Source: JAICKM01 sp038228295 | Lineage (GTDB): Bacteria > Chloroflexota > Chloroflexia > QHBQ01 > JAICKM01 | Direction of reading: 5' to 3' | DNA: 64,000 nucleotides | NCBI GenBank assembly: GCA_038228295.1 | Contig: JBBRPH010000009.1 | Span: forward strand, 44,225 to 108,224 | In this document: positions 25,061-33,594 of the stretch, piece by piece | How positions within the stretch are numbered: position 1 is the stretch's first letter | Layout: every line of letters starts with the position of its first letter | Notes under the pieces: model-generated | What the model saw: only the letters and a program-made list of their open reading frames with translations | Told to the model about the DNA's origin: nothing | Databases searched by the model: none | Program-made: the position numbers and the translations under genes

Positions 25061-25456
25061 ATGATCACTATACCGGAGAGCCACCGCGATCTGTTGGCGA
25101 GCACCGCGCTGGCCCACATCGCCACCGTCGGCCCGCAGGGTGCGCCGCAGAATAATCCCGTTTGGTTCGACTGGGACGGCACGCACCTGCTGTTCAGCCA
25201 GACCAAAGGTCGCCAGAAGTACCACAACCTGGCGCGCGATCCGCGTGTTGCGATCTCGATCGTGGACCCGCAGAACCCCTTCCACCATCTGGAAATTCGT
25301 GGCAAACTCGTGCGTGTTGACGAAGATCCGAACCTGGATTTCATCAACAGGATGGCGAAAAAATATATGGGAAAAGACAAATACCCGTGGCACCAGCCGA
25401 CCGATGAGCGTGTGGTGATGGTCGTGGAGCCGGACCACATCACGAAGGGCGGCTAA
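25061..25456 (+). CDS. PNPOx/F420-type split beta-barrel protein, copy 2
   Basis: 131 residues, very similar along its whole length to the preceding protein (TIPESH.D.L, the QNNPVWF.WDGTH segment, FSQTKGRQKYHNL, VDEDPNLDFIN). The copies differ mainly in the C-terminal dozen residues and at scattered positions, so duplication is recent or conversion continues. AAGGAG lies 10 nt upstream of the ATG. Function as for copy 1; they may form heterodimers. Confidence 0.85.
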   Translation: MITIPESHRDLLASTALAHIATVGPQGAPQNNPVWFDWDGTHLLFSQTKGRQKYHNLARDPRVAISIVDPQNPFHHLEIRGKLVRVDEDPNLDFINRMAKKYMGKDKYPWHQPTDERVVMVVEPDHITKGG

Positions 25457-25465
25457 CGCCGCATC

Positions 25466-26131
25466 CTAGCCCGGCACGGCGGCGGCGTTGTGGGCGCGGC
25501 GGGTCGGTTCGGGCAGGCGATAGCCCCGGCACACCGCCGTGACCCAGTGCAGCGCAGTCGGCAAGTCGAGCCGATGGCCGATCGACACATAAACCGGCTT
25601 GACGTTGCGCTTGGTGCGCAGCGTTGCCCCGATCACTTCACCCTTATGAGTCAGCGGTGCCCAATCGCCCGGCTCCGGCCCGGCGTCGGGACCGCGTCCG
25701 GTCAAGATCGATTTCGCCACGCCCAGGCTGGGCAGATCAAGCAGCACGCCCATGTGCGCGCCGATGCCCAGCCGCCGGGGGTGGGCGATGCCCTGGCCGT
25801 CGAACATCACCAGATCGGGCCACTGCTGAAGCTGCGCAAAGGCCGCCAGCACCGCCGGCCCCTCGCGGAAGCTTAGTAACCCCGGTATATAAGGCATCGC
25901 CAACGGCCGCTCGGCGCGGGCGATCTCCACCGTCTCTAGCTCCGGGTAGCTGAGGATTACCACCGCAGCGCGCGCCACGTCTTTGGCGCTCATATCTACC
26001 CCGGCAATCAGATGCACTTCTCCCAGCCGCGGTGTGCGTTCCACCCGCTCGGCCAGCCGATGCTGAATCGCAATCGCCTCCTCTGCCGTCACATCCCAGC
26101 GGTGTGCTTGGTCGGGTGGCAGGCGGGTCAT
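25466..26131 (-). CDS. nfi: Endonuclease V
   Basis: 221 residues from the ATG at 26131, which overlaps the upstream gene's stop (ATGA) and has GGAG 8 nt before it. Endonuclease V nicks DNA (or RNA) next to deaminated purines. Diagnostic motifs: GVDMSAKD (metal-binding Asp), YIPGLLSFREGPA, DGQGIAHPRRLGIGAHMG and GVAKSIL. The expected Asp and Glu ligands are present. It forms a two-gene unit with a DnaQ-like exonuclease. Confidence 0.93.
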   Translation of the reverse strand: MTRLPPDQAHRWDVTAEEAIAIQHRLAERVERTPRLGEVHLIAGVDMSAKDVARAAVVILSYPELETVEIARAERPLAMPYIPGLLSFREGPAVLAAFAQLQQWPDLVMFDGQGIAHPRRLGIGAHMGVLLDLPSLGVAKSILTGRGPDAGPEPGDWAPLTHKGEVIGATLRTKRNVKPVYVSIGHRLDLPTALHWVTAVCRGYRLPEPTRRAHNAAAVPG

Positions 26132-26982
26132 TCGCATAGCTCCAGTTTGAGGATGCGATCGAAGCGGAAGGTGCGCTCTTCCTGGCGCAGGTGGCAATAG
26201 GCGACGAGGTAGAGCGTCTCGTGTTCGACGGCGACGCGGCGCGGGGCTACCAGTCGGTCGGTGGGCCGGCTGCCCGGCGAGGCGTAGCGCAGGCGCAGCA
26301 GCAAGCCGTTGCTGATCGCCTGGCTGACGACCGGGGGCACAGTGTGGTCGGGCGCGGGCGTGGGCAGGTAGGGGCGCGGCTCCAGGTCGAGCTTACCCTG
26401 CAAGGCCAGCAGATCACCCAGGTGTTCTAAGGAACGGCCCTGGTCGCGTTGGTCGTTGATAAACCAGGTCAGCACACGCCAGGTGGTCATCGCGTCGGCC
26501 AGGGCGCGGTGCGCGTCGCGTTGGCGCAGTTTGAGGATGGTGCTGATCGATTCGAGCGAGTTGCTGGGCCAGGTATAGCAGGCGCGCGCCACTTGCAGTG
26601 TATCTACCACATGGGCCGGTAATGCTGCGGCTCCACCGGCTGCCGGGGTCATTTCGTTGCGGATGAAGCTGAGGTCGAAGCCGACATTATGGCCCACCAG
26701 CACCGTTCCGGCCAAGCGTGTGGCGAGTTCCTCGGCCACCTCAGCGAATACCGGCGCACGATAGACCATACTGGGGCTGATGCCGTTGATTTGCCGAGCG
26801 CCGGGGCTGATCGAGCGTTGCGGATTGATCAGCGTGGTGTAGGTGTCCAGTACTTGACCCGCCCGCCCGCGCACCACCGCTATCTCACAAATGCGATCCC
26901 CCCGCGCCGGGCTGAGGCCGGTCGTCTCCACGTCTACGACCGCGAAGGTCACACCTTCCAGCGGGCTGGTCCGATCTAACAT
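26128..26982 (-). CDS. DnaQ-like 3'-5' exonuclease fused to a WYL domain
   Basis: 284 residues. Residues about 12-175 are a DEDDh exonuclease: VVDVETTG (Asp, Glu), GHNVGFDLSFI (Asp), and HRALADAMTT (His, Asp). From about 215 comes a WYL-type domain (LLLRLRYASPG, RLVAPRRVAVEHETLYLVAY, RTFRFDRILKLEL), a module that binds ligands or nucleic acid and usually controls transcription factors or defence enzymes. The fusion suggests an exonuclease switched by a ligand or by DNA ends. It is coupled to endonuclease V, implying repair of deaminated bases. Confidence 0.87.
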   Translation of the reverse strand: MLDRTSPLEGVTFAVVDVETTGLSPARGDRICEIAVVRGRAGQVLDTYTTLINPQRSISPGARQINGISPSMVYRAPVFAEVAEELATRLAGTVLVGHNVGFDLSFIRNEMTPAAGGAAALPAHVVDTLQVARACYTWPSNSLESISTILKLRQRDAHRALADAMTTWRVLTWFINDQRDQGRSLEHLGDLLALQGKLDLEPRPYLPTPAPDHTVPPVVSQAISNGLLLRLRYASPGSRPTDRLVAPRRVAVEHETLYLVAYCHLRQEERTFRFDRILKLELCE

Positions 26983-27000
26983 GGGGATCGCCTTTCCAGA

Positions 27001-27028
27001 GTAGCAAGTGGAAAGTAGAAAGTGGAAA
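27001..27028. repeat. Heptamer array (GTGGAAA/GTAGAAA) x4
   Basis: Four 7-bp units in strict phase between the exonuclease start and its promoter, so they would be transcribed in its 5' leader. Confidence 0.75.
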
Positions 27029-27084
27029 GGTATCGGGACGGTGGGCTGTTAAATTGCCACTCTCTACGCCGCTACCGGCCCCTT

Positions 27085-27093
27085 ATTATACCA
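27085..27093 (-). promoter_or_regulatory. Extended -10 promoter for the exonuclease-nfi unit
   Basis: TGGTATAAT on the minus strand; no clear -35. The leader to ATG 26982 is about 95 nt and contains the heptamer array. Confidence 0.55.
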
Positions 27094-27121
27094 TATCGGC
27101 ATCGGCGGCCCCATTCCGGCG

Positions 27122-28054
27122 CTATTTCAGTCCCCACTTCGCCTTGATTGCGCCCAACGTGCCGTCCTGACGCATCGCATCTACGACGTTGCGAATGGTA
27201 GTGGTCAGTATAGTGTTGCGTTTGGCGACGGCGATCCCATCCGGCGTGGTATCGAACGGGGGCACTGCTGTTTCTACAGTATCAGCGTCCACCGCACTAT
27301 AATAGGCGGCGATAGGCGAGTCGGTGAGGATCGCATCCAGCGCGCCGGCCTGGAGGCGGCTCACCGCATCATCGGACTGCACGCGCGTGGGCGGTTTGCC
27401 GGCTTGGCTCAGACGGGTATTCAGATCGCGCAACATCGTTTCTTGTACCGAACCGAGATACACGCCGGTCACGTTGCCCGACAGATCTTCCAGCTTATGG
27501 ATGCCCTTGGGATTGCCTTTCCGCACCAGCAGGCTCGTCCCGGCCTCAAAATAGGGTACCAGATTGAGAATGCCTTCGCGTTCCGGGGTGATCGTGAGCC
27601 CTACGATCACCAGATCGAACTGGTCGTTGTTGAGTTCCCCGATCAGATTGTCAAAGGGATGGTTGACCACCGCGAGTTGCAGGCCCAGGCGCGCTGCGAT
27701 TTCGGCAACGATATCCATATCCATGCCGACCGGGGTGCCGGCTTTGTCGAGGTAGCCCAGAGGCGGTGGGCCGCTCACATCGGTGCCGACCGTCAAGGTG
27801 CCGGTGTGCAGCAGGGTCGCCGGGGCAGGCACAGTGCCTCGGTGGGCGCCGGGCCGCCAAGCCGCTACCGGCGTGGGCGCGTCAGGGGCCGGCGCAGCAA
27901 CCGGTGCGCCGGTTGGGACATTGGTCGCCGGGAGTGTGGGACTAGGGACAACCGCCGTGGGTGTGGGGTCCGTACCCAGGCTACACGCTGTCAGTAACAA
28001 CCCTAACAACACGGCAATGCTTCGTTGCCAAGCAATAATCCTGTACCGAGCCAT
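27122..28054 (-). CDS. Family 3 solute-binding lipoprotein (amino-acid type), copy A
   Basis: 310 residues: signal peptide ending in lipobox LLTAC, a Pro/Thr/Ala linker of about 55 residues, then the SBP_bac_3 fold (LTVGTDVSGPPPLGYLD, GMDMDIVAEIAARLGLQ, DQFDLVIVGLTITPERE, and the C-terminal DGTLGAIKAKWGL). Such proteins bind polar amino acids for ABC uptake. No permease or ATPase gene is nearby. It lies 53 nt downstream of a paralogue. AAAGGAAG precedes the ATG. Confidence 0.9.
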   Translation of the reverse strand: MARYRIIAWQRSIAVLLGLLLTACSLGTDPTPTAVVPSPTLPATNVPTGAPVAAPAPDAPTPVAAWRPGAHRGTVPAPATLLHTGTLTVGTDVSGPPPLGYLDKAGTPVGMDMDIVAEIAARLGLQLAVVNHPFDNLIGELNNDQFDLVIVGLTITPEREGILNLVPYFEAGTSLLVRKGNPKGIHKLEDLSGNVTGVYLGSVQETMLRDLNTRLSQAGKPPTRVQSDDAVSRLQAGALDAILTDSPIAAYYSAVDADTVETAVPPFDTTPDGIAVAKRNTILTTTIRNVVDAMRQDGTLGAIKAKWGLK

Positions 28055-28107
28055 CAGCGCTCTGCTTCCTTTCCGTTAGTCGCCTGAGCTTTGTACTGTC
28101 ACGGACT

Positions 28108-29145
28108 CTACTTCAGCCCCCACTTGGCCTTGATCGCGTCCAATGTGCCGTCACTCTGCATGGCCTGCACCGCTGCGCTTACTGCCTGGAACAGGGCCGT
28201 ATTGCCTTTTGCTACCCCGATGCCTTCGGGGGCCACCGCGAACGCCGGAATCCCGACGCTGAAGGCGCCCGGGTCGAGCGTCGCGTAATAGGCGGCCACC
28301 GGCGAGTCGTGCAGGGTAGCGACCGCCCGCCCCTGGCGCAGTTGCGCCACCGCTTCGATATCGGTGGCATAAAGCAACACTGTGACCGGGGGCTTGCCGG
28401 CGGCGGCGAGCCGTGTGTTCAGTGTCCGTAAGGTGTCTTCTTCGGTGGTGCCCTGCTCGGTAGCCACGGTCTTGCCGGCCAGATCGTCCAGAGTGTGGAT
28501 ACCCTGCGGGTTGCCGGCGGCGACCAGCCCGGCTTGCCCGGCGCTGAGATAGGGAACAAACTGCACCACCTGTTCGCGCTCCGGCTTGATGGTTACGGCG
28601 GAGATCACCACGTCGAACTGGCCGGCATTGAGGTTCATAATAATATCGTCGAACTTGGCGTTGATCACCGTCAGCGGCAATCCTAGGCGGGCAGCCAGTT
28701 CTGCGGCCACATCCATGTCGAAGCCCACCGGCCGGCCCACACCGTCAACATACGCCTGCGGTGGCCCGCTCAGATCGCTACCCACCGTCAGCGCACCAGG
28801 GTGAACCAACGCAGTAGGGGCCGGGATCGTGCCGTGCTGTGTGTCGGGTCGCCAGGCGGAGACGGGGGTCGGGCCAGGCGTGGGCGCGCCTACGCTGGGG
28901 CCGGTCGGGGTGGTCCCTGGTGGTGTGGCGCTCGTTGCGCCGCTCTCCGGTGGGCTTGCCGTAGCGGCGGGACTACCGATGGGGCGGCTCACAGTAGCCG
29001 TTGGACTGATGGTTACTGGGATGCCCCCGCCGGTATCGGGAGTCGCCGGCCCCAGCGTACACCCAGTTAATGCCAACCCTAGCATCCCAGTGACAATCCC
29101 GCGTCGGATGCCGCTGCGGAACTGCTCCGCCTGCTTCGTTTGCAT
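28108..29145 (-). CDS. Family 3 solute-binding lipoprotein (amino-acid type), copy B
   Basis: 345 residues from the ATG at 29145 (GGGGGG about 8 nt upstream); an ATG at 29166 overlaps the -10 box and is rejected. The lipobox is LALTGC. The domain parallels copy A (LTVGSDLSGPPQAYVDG, GFDMDVAAELAARLGLPL, GQFDVVISAVTIKPERE, DGTLDAIKAKWGL) but the ligand-facing segments differ, suggesting a different solute. Both genes share the unusual SGPP motif. No transporter membrane component is visible. Confidence 0.9.
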   Translation of the reverse strand: MQTKQAEQFRSGIRRGIVTGMLGLALTGCTLGPATPDTGGGIPVTISPTATVSRPIGSPAATASPPESGATSATPPGTTPTGPSVGAPTPGPTPVSAWRPDTQHGTIPAPTALVHPGALTVGSDLSGPPQAYVDGVGRPVGFDMDVAAELAARLGLPLTVINAKFDDIIMNLNAGQFDVVISAVTIKPEREQVVQFVPYLSAGQAGLVAAGNPQGIHTLDDLAGKTVATEQGTTEEDTLRTLNTRLAAAGKPPVTVLLYATDIEAVAQLRQGRAVATLHDSPVAAYYATLDPGAFSVGIPAFAVAPEGIGVAKGNTALFQAVSAAVQAMQSDGTLDAIKAKWGLK

Positions 29146-29164
29146 AACAGTTACCCCCCAGCCC

Positions 29165-29170
29165 ATTATA
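29165..29170 (-). promoter_or_regulatory. -10 box for the tandem solute-binding protein genes
   Basis: TATAAT preceded by TG on the minus strand, 20 nt before ATG 29145; the -35 is not recognisable. Confidence 0.5.
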
Positions 29171-29221
29171 CATCAGATAGGCGGGTTTATGTTGCGCGAG
29201 CTGGGCGGTCGGCGGCGGCTG

Positions 29222-30259
29222 TTAGCAAGGATCGCTACTTACGTCTTGCGGCGGCAAGTCACTTGCGGCCCGCACGCAGTTGCGGCCGGCCTGTTTGGCG
29301 GCGTAGAGCGCGGCATCGGCGGCGAGGACGAGGGCAATGCCTTCGGCGTCGTCGAAAGCGGCTTGCGCCACGCCAAAGCTGAGGGTGACCGCAGGTAGGT
29401 CGGGCTGGATCAGGGCAGCGACCGCGCTGCGCAGCTTTTCGGCCACCAGGCGCGCTTCGTGTTCCGTTGTCTCGGTCAAGATCACCGAGATCTCCTCGCC
29501 GCCGTAGCGCGCCGCTACATCACCCGCCCGCAGTAAGGCGCGGATTGTGGAGGCCACCACTTGCAACACCTCGTTGCCGACCGGGTGCCCGTAAGTATCG
29601 TTGATCGCCTTAAAGTGATCCAGATCGCCCATCAGCAATGACAGCGGGCGATGGTAGCGCGCCGCGCGGTCGATCTCTTGTATCAGGCGCTCCTCGAAAT
29701 AGCGGAAGTTGTAGAGGTTCGTCAACTCATCATGAGTAGCGATTTGTACTAGCTGCCTGCTTAATTGGTTAACGCGCGCCAGTTGGCGATCTTTGTCCGC
29801 CATCTGCATTCGATGATACTGCTCGGTGAAGCGTAGTAGGGCGAGGTCCACCGTACCCTCAAACCGCAGCCAGTCGGCGTTGAAAGCGACAATATCGGGC
29901 TGCTCGGCATAGCGAGCCACTAGGCGCGGGCGCACGACGGCTTTGGCCGTCAGGAACGCGCGTTGGATCTCGACCAACGAAAACCCCTGCGCGGACCGCA
30001 GTTGCACGATGTCGCCGATAAACTGCCGTAAGTACCCATGGTCGCGCTGCTGAATGACTTCGCGATACGCCCGAAAACAGGCGCTACAGGTGACACGCAA
30101 CTCGGCCGCCGAGCGCTGGGCGTAGGTGCTGTGGCTCATATTGTGTAAAGCGCCGGCCCAACTGTTGATGATCGCTTCTCCCTCTTCGTTCAGCAGGGCA
30201 TCAAGCGGGGTCGCGCACGGCCGGTTTTCATTGTCTGGTAGCCTTAAACGGTTAATCAT
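29222..30259 (-). CDS. Diguanylate cyclase with an RsbRD-like N-terminal sensor
   Basis: 345 residues. The C-terminal GGDEF domain has active-site GGEEI and, five residues upstream, the inhibitory RxxD site (RAGD), so the enzyme should make cyclic di-GMP and be product-inhibited. The last active-site residue is Ile instead of Phe, which is tolerated in some cyclases. The N-terminal half (AEL..TCSACFRAYRE; FIGDIVQLRSAQGFSLVEIQ) resembles the RsbRD/RsbT co-antagonist helical domain. The ATG at 30259 gives the natural start but lacks a visible ribosome-binding site; an upstream TTG is less likely. Confidence 0.87.
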   Translation of the reverse strand: MINRLRLPDNENRPCATPLDALLNEEGEAIINSWAGALHNMSHSTYAQRSAAELRVTCSACFRAYREVIQQRDHGYLRQFIGDIVQLRSAQGFSLVEIQRAFLTAKAVVRPRLVARYAEQPDIVAFNADWLRFEGTVDLALLRFTEQYHRMQMADKDRQLARVNQLSRQLVQIATHDELTNLYNFRYFEERLIQEIDRAARYHRPLSLLMGDLDHFKAINDTYGHPVGNEVLQVVASTIRALLRAGDVAARYGGEEISVILTETTEHEARLVAEKLRSAVAALIQPDLPAVTLSFGVAQAAFDDAEGIALVLAADAALYAAKQAGRNCVRAASDLPPQDVSSDPC

Positions 30260-30317
30260 ACTATATGATAACGTGAATTGCCCGCGAAAGTCGCTTCCCA
30301 AAGCCGGCGAGTCCTGC

Positions 30318-30323
30318 TATAAT
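30318..30323 (+). promoter_or_regulatory. Extended -10 promoter for roadblock-purM-purN
   Basis: TGCTATAAT (extended -10); a weak TTCCCA sits 17 bp upstream. The leader is about 35 nt to ATG 30365. Confidence 0.6.
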
Positions 30324-30364
30324 GGGCGCACGCAACGTGACATAAATGGTGAGGAGGCAGGGCG

Positions 30365-30730
30365 ATGGCAACAGGAATGCAAGATGTGCTGAGTAAGTTC
30401 CGCGCGATTCGCGGGGTGGGTATGGCGGCGGTGGTCGGCTCCGACGGTTTGGTGATCGAGAGCGTCCACCGGGCCGATCTGGATGCCGATGCGTTGGCGG
30501 CGGTGGCAACCAACGGCCTGTTGCTGGCGGAGGCGTTGGGCCGCGAAATGGCCCGCGGCGGCGCGCTGCAAACGATCATCGAATATGAAGAGGGTGTGGT
30601 GCTGATTGAGCCGTTAGGTGATGAGGGCATGGTGTTGGTTGTATCGGACGACCGCAACGACTTGGGCCGCATCCGCTTCACTGCCAAGCAATACAAGGAA
30701 TCGTTGACCGACGCACTGGCTGCGATTTAG
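30365..30730 (+). CDS. Roadblock/LC7 domain protein
   Basis: 121 residues forming one Roadblock/LC7 domain: ALAAVATNGLLLAEALGREM and IIEYEEGVVLIEPLGDEGMVLVVSD are typical. Bacterial members (MglB-like) act as regulators of small Ras-like GTPases or as homodimeric scaffolds; no MglA-type GTPase is adjacent. GAGGAG lies 8 nt before the ATG. It is the first gene of a unit with purM and purN, and this coupling to purine synthesis is not explained. Confidence 0.88.
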   Translation: MATGMQDVLSKFRAIRGVGMAAVVGSDGLVIESVHRADLDADALAAVATNGLLLAEALGREMARGGALQTIIEYEEGVVLIEPLGDEGMVLVVSDDRNDLGRIRFTAKQYKESLTDALAAI

Positions 30731-30750
30731 CTGCGCGGCAGGAGAGAGTG

Positions 30751-31839
30751 ATGCAAGGGGACGGGCGGGCACCGGCTTATACCGCCGCCGGAGTAGACAT
30801 CGCCGCCGGTGAGCAGGCGGTCACGCTGATGAGTGCTGCGGTGCGCGCCACCTTCGGCTCCGCTGTGCTGACCGATGTGGGCCATTTCAGTGGGCTGTAT
30901 AATCTGGCCGTGCCGCTCGGCCAGGAGCCTAGCCCGGCCAACCCGGTATTGGTCGCGAGCGCCGACGGCGTGGGCACCAAGTTGCGCCTGGCGCTGGCTG
31001 CCGGTCGCCACGACTCGATCGGCGTAGACCTGGTCCACCACTGCGTCAACGACATCCTGGCTTGTGGCGCGCGCCCGCTGTTTTTCCTCGACTATTTCGC
31101 CGCCGGCAAAATCGAACCGGCGCGCGTAGCGGCGGTCGTCACCGGCTTGGCTGAGGCGTGCCGGGTGCTGGGGTGTGCCTTGCTCGGCGGCGAGACCGCC
31201 GAAATGCCCGGCTTCTACGCCGGCGACGATTACGATCTGGCCGGCTTTATTGTCGGATTGGTGCCGCGCGGACGCATGGTGCTGGGTAGCAGGATTGCGC
31301 CGGGCGATGTGGTGCTGGGTCTGTCGGCGGCGGGCTTGCACACCAACGGCTATTCCCTGGCCCGCCGCGCGCTCGGCCTAGACGATCCCGATCCCGCCGT
31401 GATTCGCACGCGCTTAGCCGAAACGCCGCCCGGTTTAGACGGCACGCTAGGCGACGTGCTGCTCGTGCCGCATCGTTGCTATCTGCCGCTGGTGGCGCCG
31501 CTGCTGGATGCGCCCGGCGAGTCGCTGTTGCGCGGCATGGCCCATATCACCGGCGGCGGGCTGCCCAGCAACATCGCCCGCATCTTGCCGCCCGGTACGG
31601 CGATTGCGCTGGATCCCGCCGCCTGGACGGTGCCGCCCATCTTCCACCTTATTGCCGAGCGCGGTAGCATCGCAGCCGCCGAGATGCCTCATGTGTTTAA
31701 CATGGGCCTCGGCTTTATCCTGGTCGCCGCACCGGAACACGTGGCGGCCGTTCAGGCGCTGACCCCCGCCGCGCAGGTAGTCGGGCGGGTGACGGCGCGG
31801 ACCGGCAACGACCCTGCCGTCACCCTCGGCGGCGCATGA
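30751..31839 (+). CDS. purM: Phosphoribosylformylglycinamidine cyclo-ligase (AIR synthetase)
   Basis: 362 residues from the ATG at 30751, 6 nt after AGGAG (a GTG precedes it by one codon). PurM closes the imidazole ring to make AIR, the fifth step of purine synthesis. Motifs: VASADGVGTKLRLA, HHCVNDILACGARPLFFLDY, LLGGETAEMPG, ISGGGLPxN-type HITGGGLPSNIAR and VFNMGLGF. It overlaps purN by 4 nt. Confidence 0.97.
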   Translation: MQGDGRAPAYTAAGVDIAAGEQAVTLMSAAVRATFGSAVLTDVGHFSGLYNLAVPLGQEPSPANPVLVASADGVGTKLRLALAAGRHDSIGVDLVHHCVNDILACGARPLFFLDYFAAGKIEPARVAAVVTGLAEACRVLGCALLGGETAEMPGFYAGDDYDLAGFIVGLVPRGRMVLGSRIAPGDVVLGLSAAGLHTNGYSLARRALGLDDPDPAVIRTRLAETPPGLDGTLGDVLLVPHRCYLPLVAPLLDAPGESLLRGMAHITGGGLPSNIARILPPGTAIALDPAAWTVPPIFHLIAERGSIAAAEMPHVFNMGLGFILVAAPEHVAAVQALTPAAQVVGRVTARTGNDPAVTLGGA

Positions 31840-32510
31840 GCGATCGGCCTGCCGACTGGGTATCGGTGCAGGCGGCATTGCCGCTCGACGCCACCGACAC
31901 GGCGCTGCGGATCGGGGTGCTGGCTTCAGGGCGCGGCAGTAACCTGCGTGTGCTGCTCGACCGTTGCGCCGACGGCAGCCTCCCTGCGCGCGTGGTCGCC
32001 GTGGCCTGCAACCACAGCGCCGCGCCCGCCCTGGCGATTGCCGCCGAATACGGCGTTGCCCAGCAGGCCGTGCCGCGCGCCGGCTATCCCACCCGGCTGG
32101 ATCAACAGCGCGCTTTGGCTGACTTCCTCGATGAGGCAGGCGCGCAACTGATCGTCTGTGCCGGCTTCGACCGCGTGCTGGAAACGCCCATTTGCGACCG
32201 CTGGAACGGGCGGCTGATCAACCTGCACCCCTCGTTACTACCGGCCTTCGCGGGCGGTCTGCACGCCATCGCCGACGCGCTGGCCTATGGCGTGCGCGTC
32301 ACCGGCGTAACGGTCCACTTTGTCACGCCCGATCTGGATGCTGGGCCGATTATCCTGCAAGAAGCCGTGCCGGTGCTGCCCGACGACACCATAGACAGCC
32401 TGCGCGCCCGTGTTCAAGCCGTCGAACACCGCCTGCTGCCGGAAGCCGTGGCTCTCTACGCCGCCGGCCGCCTGCTGCTCGAAGGTCGGCGGGTCATCGT
32501 GCAGCCCTAG
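31836..32510 (+). CDS. purN: Phosphoribosylglycinamide formyltransferase
   Basis: 224 residues, slightly longer than the usual 190-210 owing to an N-terminal extension of about 20. PurN transfers formyl from 10-formyl-THF to GAR (third step of purine synthesis). The substrate loop VLASGRGSNLR, catalytic INLHPSLLPAF (Asn, His) and VTPDLDAGPII (Asp) are all present. ATGA overlap with purM. It is the last gene of the unit. Confidence 0.96.
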   Translation: MSDRPADWVSVQAALPLDATDTALRIGVLASGRGSNLRVLLDRCADGSLPARVVAVACNHSAAPALAIAAEYGVAQQAVPRAGYPTRLDQQRALADFLDEAGAQLIVCAGFDRVLETPICDRWNGRLINLHPSLLPAFAGGLHAIADALAYGVRVTGVTVHFVTPDLDAGPIILQEAVPVLPDDTIDSLRARVQAVEHRLLPEAVALYAAGRLLLEGRRVIVQP

Positions 32511-32681
32511 TCGCGTCCTACTAACCTTCCACCCCACCTTAGCCCCAACTACCCCCGGCTTCTCCTGTGTGGGCGGAGTCACCTCCACTATGCTCGCCGC
32601 CGGCGCCTTCCCGGCTCCTGCTAGAGTAGGGCGTTTGTCCTATGTGTACTACGCCATTGGTTTCACTATTTTATGAAACTA

Positions 32682-32711
32682 TTGACAATTCAATAAGCCT
32701 GGGTCTATAAT
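32682..32711 (+). promoter_or_regulatory. Promoter of the DUF2071 gene
   Basis: TTGACA (32682-32687), 18-bp spacer, TATAAT (32706-32711), in an AT-richer stretch. Leader about 40 nt. Confidence 0.85.
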
Positions 32712-32757
32712 AATTCTAGGAACTACGCAGTACGCATGATAGACCGGGAGGGCGAGG

Positions 32758-33594
32758 ATGGAAGGCGACACGATAGGGGCGGGGCGACCGTGGCGGGTGC
32801 CGGCGGGGCCGTGGATTATGGCGCAGGAGTGGCATAACCTGCTGTTTGCCCACTGGCCGGTGGACCCAGCGGCGCTGCGTGATTTGCTGCCGGTAGGGGT
32901 GACGTTGGATCTGTACGCCGGGCAGGCGTGGCTGGGGATCATTGTGTTTCGGTTGACGGGCGTGCGGATGCGTGGCTGTCCACCGGTGGCTGGGCTGGCC
33001 GCTTTCCCGGAGATCAACGTGCGGCTCTATGTGACGCACGACGGTAAACCGGGCGTGCTGTTCTTGAGCCTGGATGCGAGTAATCGGGTCGCTCTGGCGC
33101 TGGCCCGGCCCTGGTGGCGGTTGCCCTATCATTACGCGCCGATCCAATGGCACGGCGAAGGCGACCATATCGCGTTCGCCGCTGAGCGCGCAGATGCGGC
33201 GGCTCCGGCGACGTTCCAAGCCAGCTATGCGCCCTGCGGCCCGGCGCAACCGGCGGCGCGCAGCAGTTTGGCGGCGTGGCTGACCGAGCGTTACTGCTAT
33301 TACACGGCGGATCGGCGCGGGCGGCTCTATCGTTGCGAGATCGATCATGCGCCGTGGTCTTTGCAGCCGGCCCAAGCGACGATTGCGGTGAACACGATGG
33401 CCGTCGCACAGGGGCTAACGCTGCCGCCGGTTGCGCCGCTGCTGCACTACGCCCGGCGCATGGATGCGCGCTTCTACCCGTTGCGGCGGGTGGAGGCGGC
33501 CAACCGGCCCGTGATCACGCGCAGAGTCGGCAGGGAGGCGATCACCAGGATCGCGTCGCCGGGGGTGAGCAATACGCCGGGGCGCGGCCGGTAG
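32758..33594 (+). CDS. DUF2071 (YqjF-like) protein with a run-on C-terminus
   Basis: 278 residues. PWIMAQEWHNLLFAHWPVDP, the following LRDLLPVGVTLDLYAGQAWL and LLHYARRMDARFYPLRRV are hallmarks of the DUF2071/YqjF family, whose biochemical role is not established. The family normally ends near YPLRRV; here translation continues for 33 residues across the 3' end of the opposite-strand RCK gene, giving a 121-bp antisense overlap. GAGGGCGAGG precedes the ATG. Confidence 0.85.
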   Translation: MEGDTIGAGRPWRVPAGPWIMAQEWHNLLFAHWPVDPAALRDLLPVGVTLDLYAGQAWLGIIVFRLTGVRMRGCPPVAGLAAFPEINVRLYVTHDGKPGVLFLSLDASNRVALALARPWWRLPYHYAPIQWHGEGDHIAFAAERADAAAPATFQASYAPCGPAQPAARSSLAAWLTERYCYYTADRRGRLYRCEIDHAPWSLQPAQATIAVNTMAVAQGLTLPPVAPLLHYARRMDARFYPLRRVEAANRPVITRRVGREAITRIASPGVSNTPGRGR

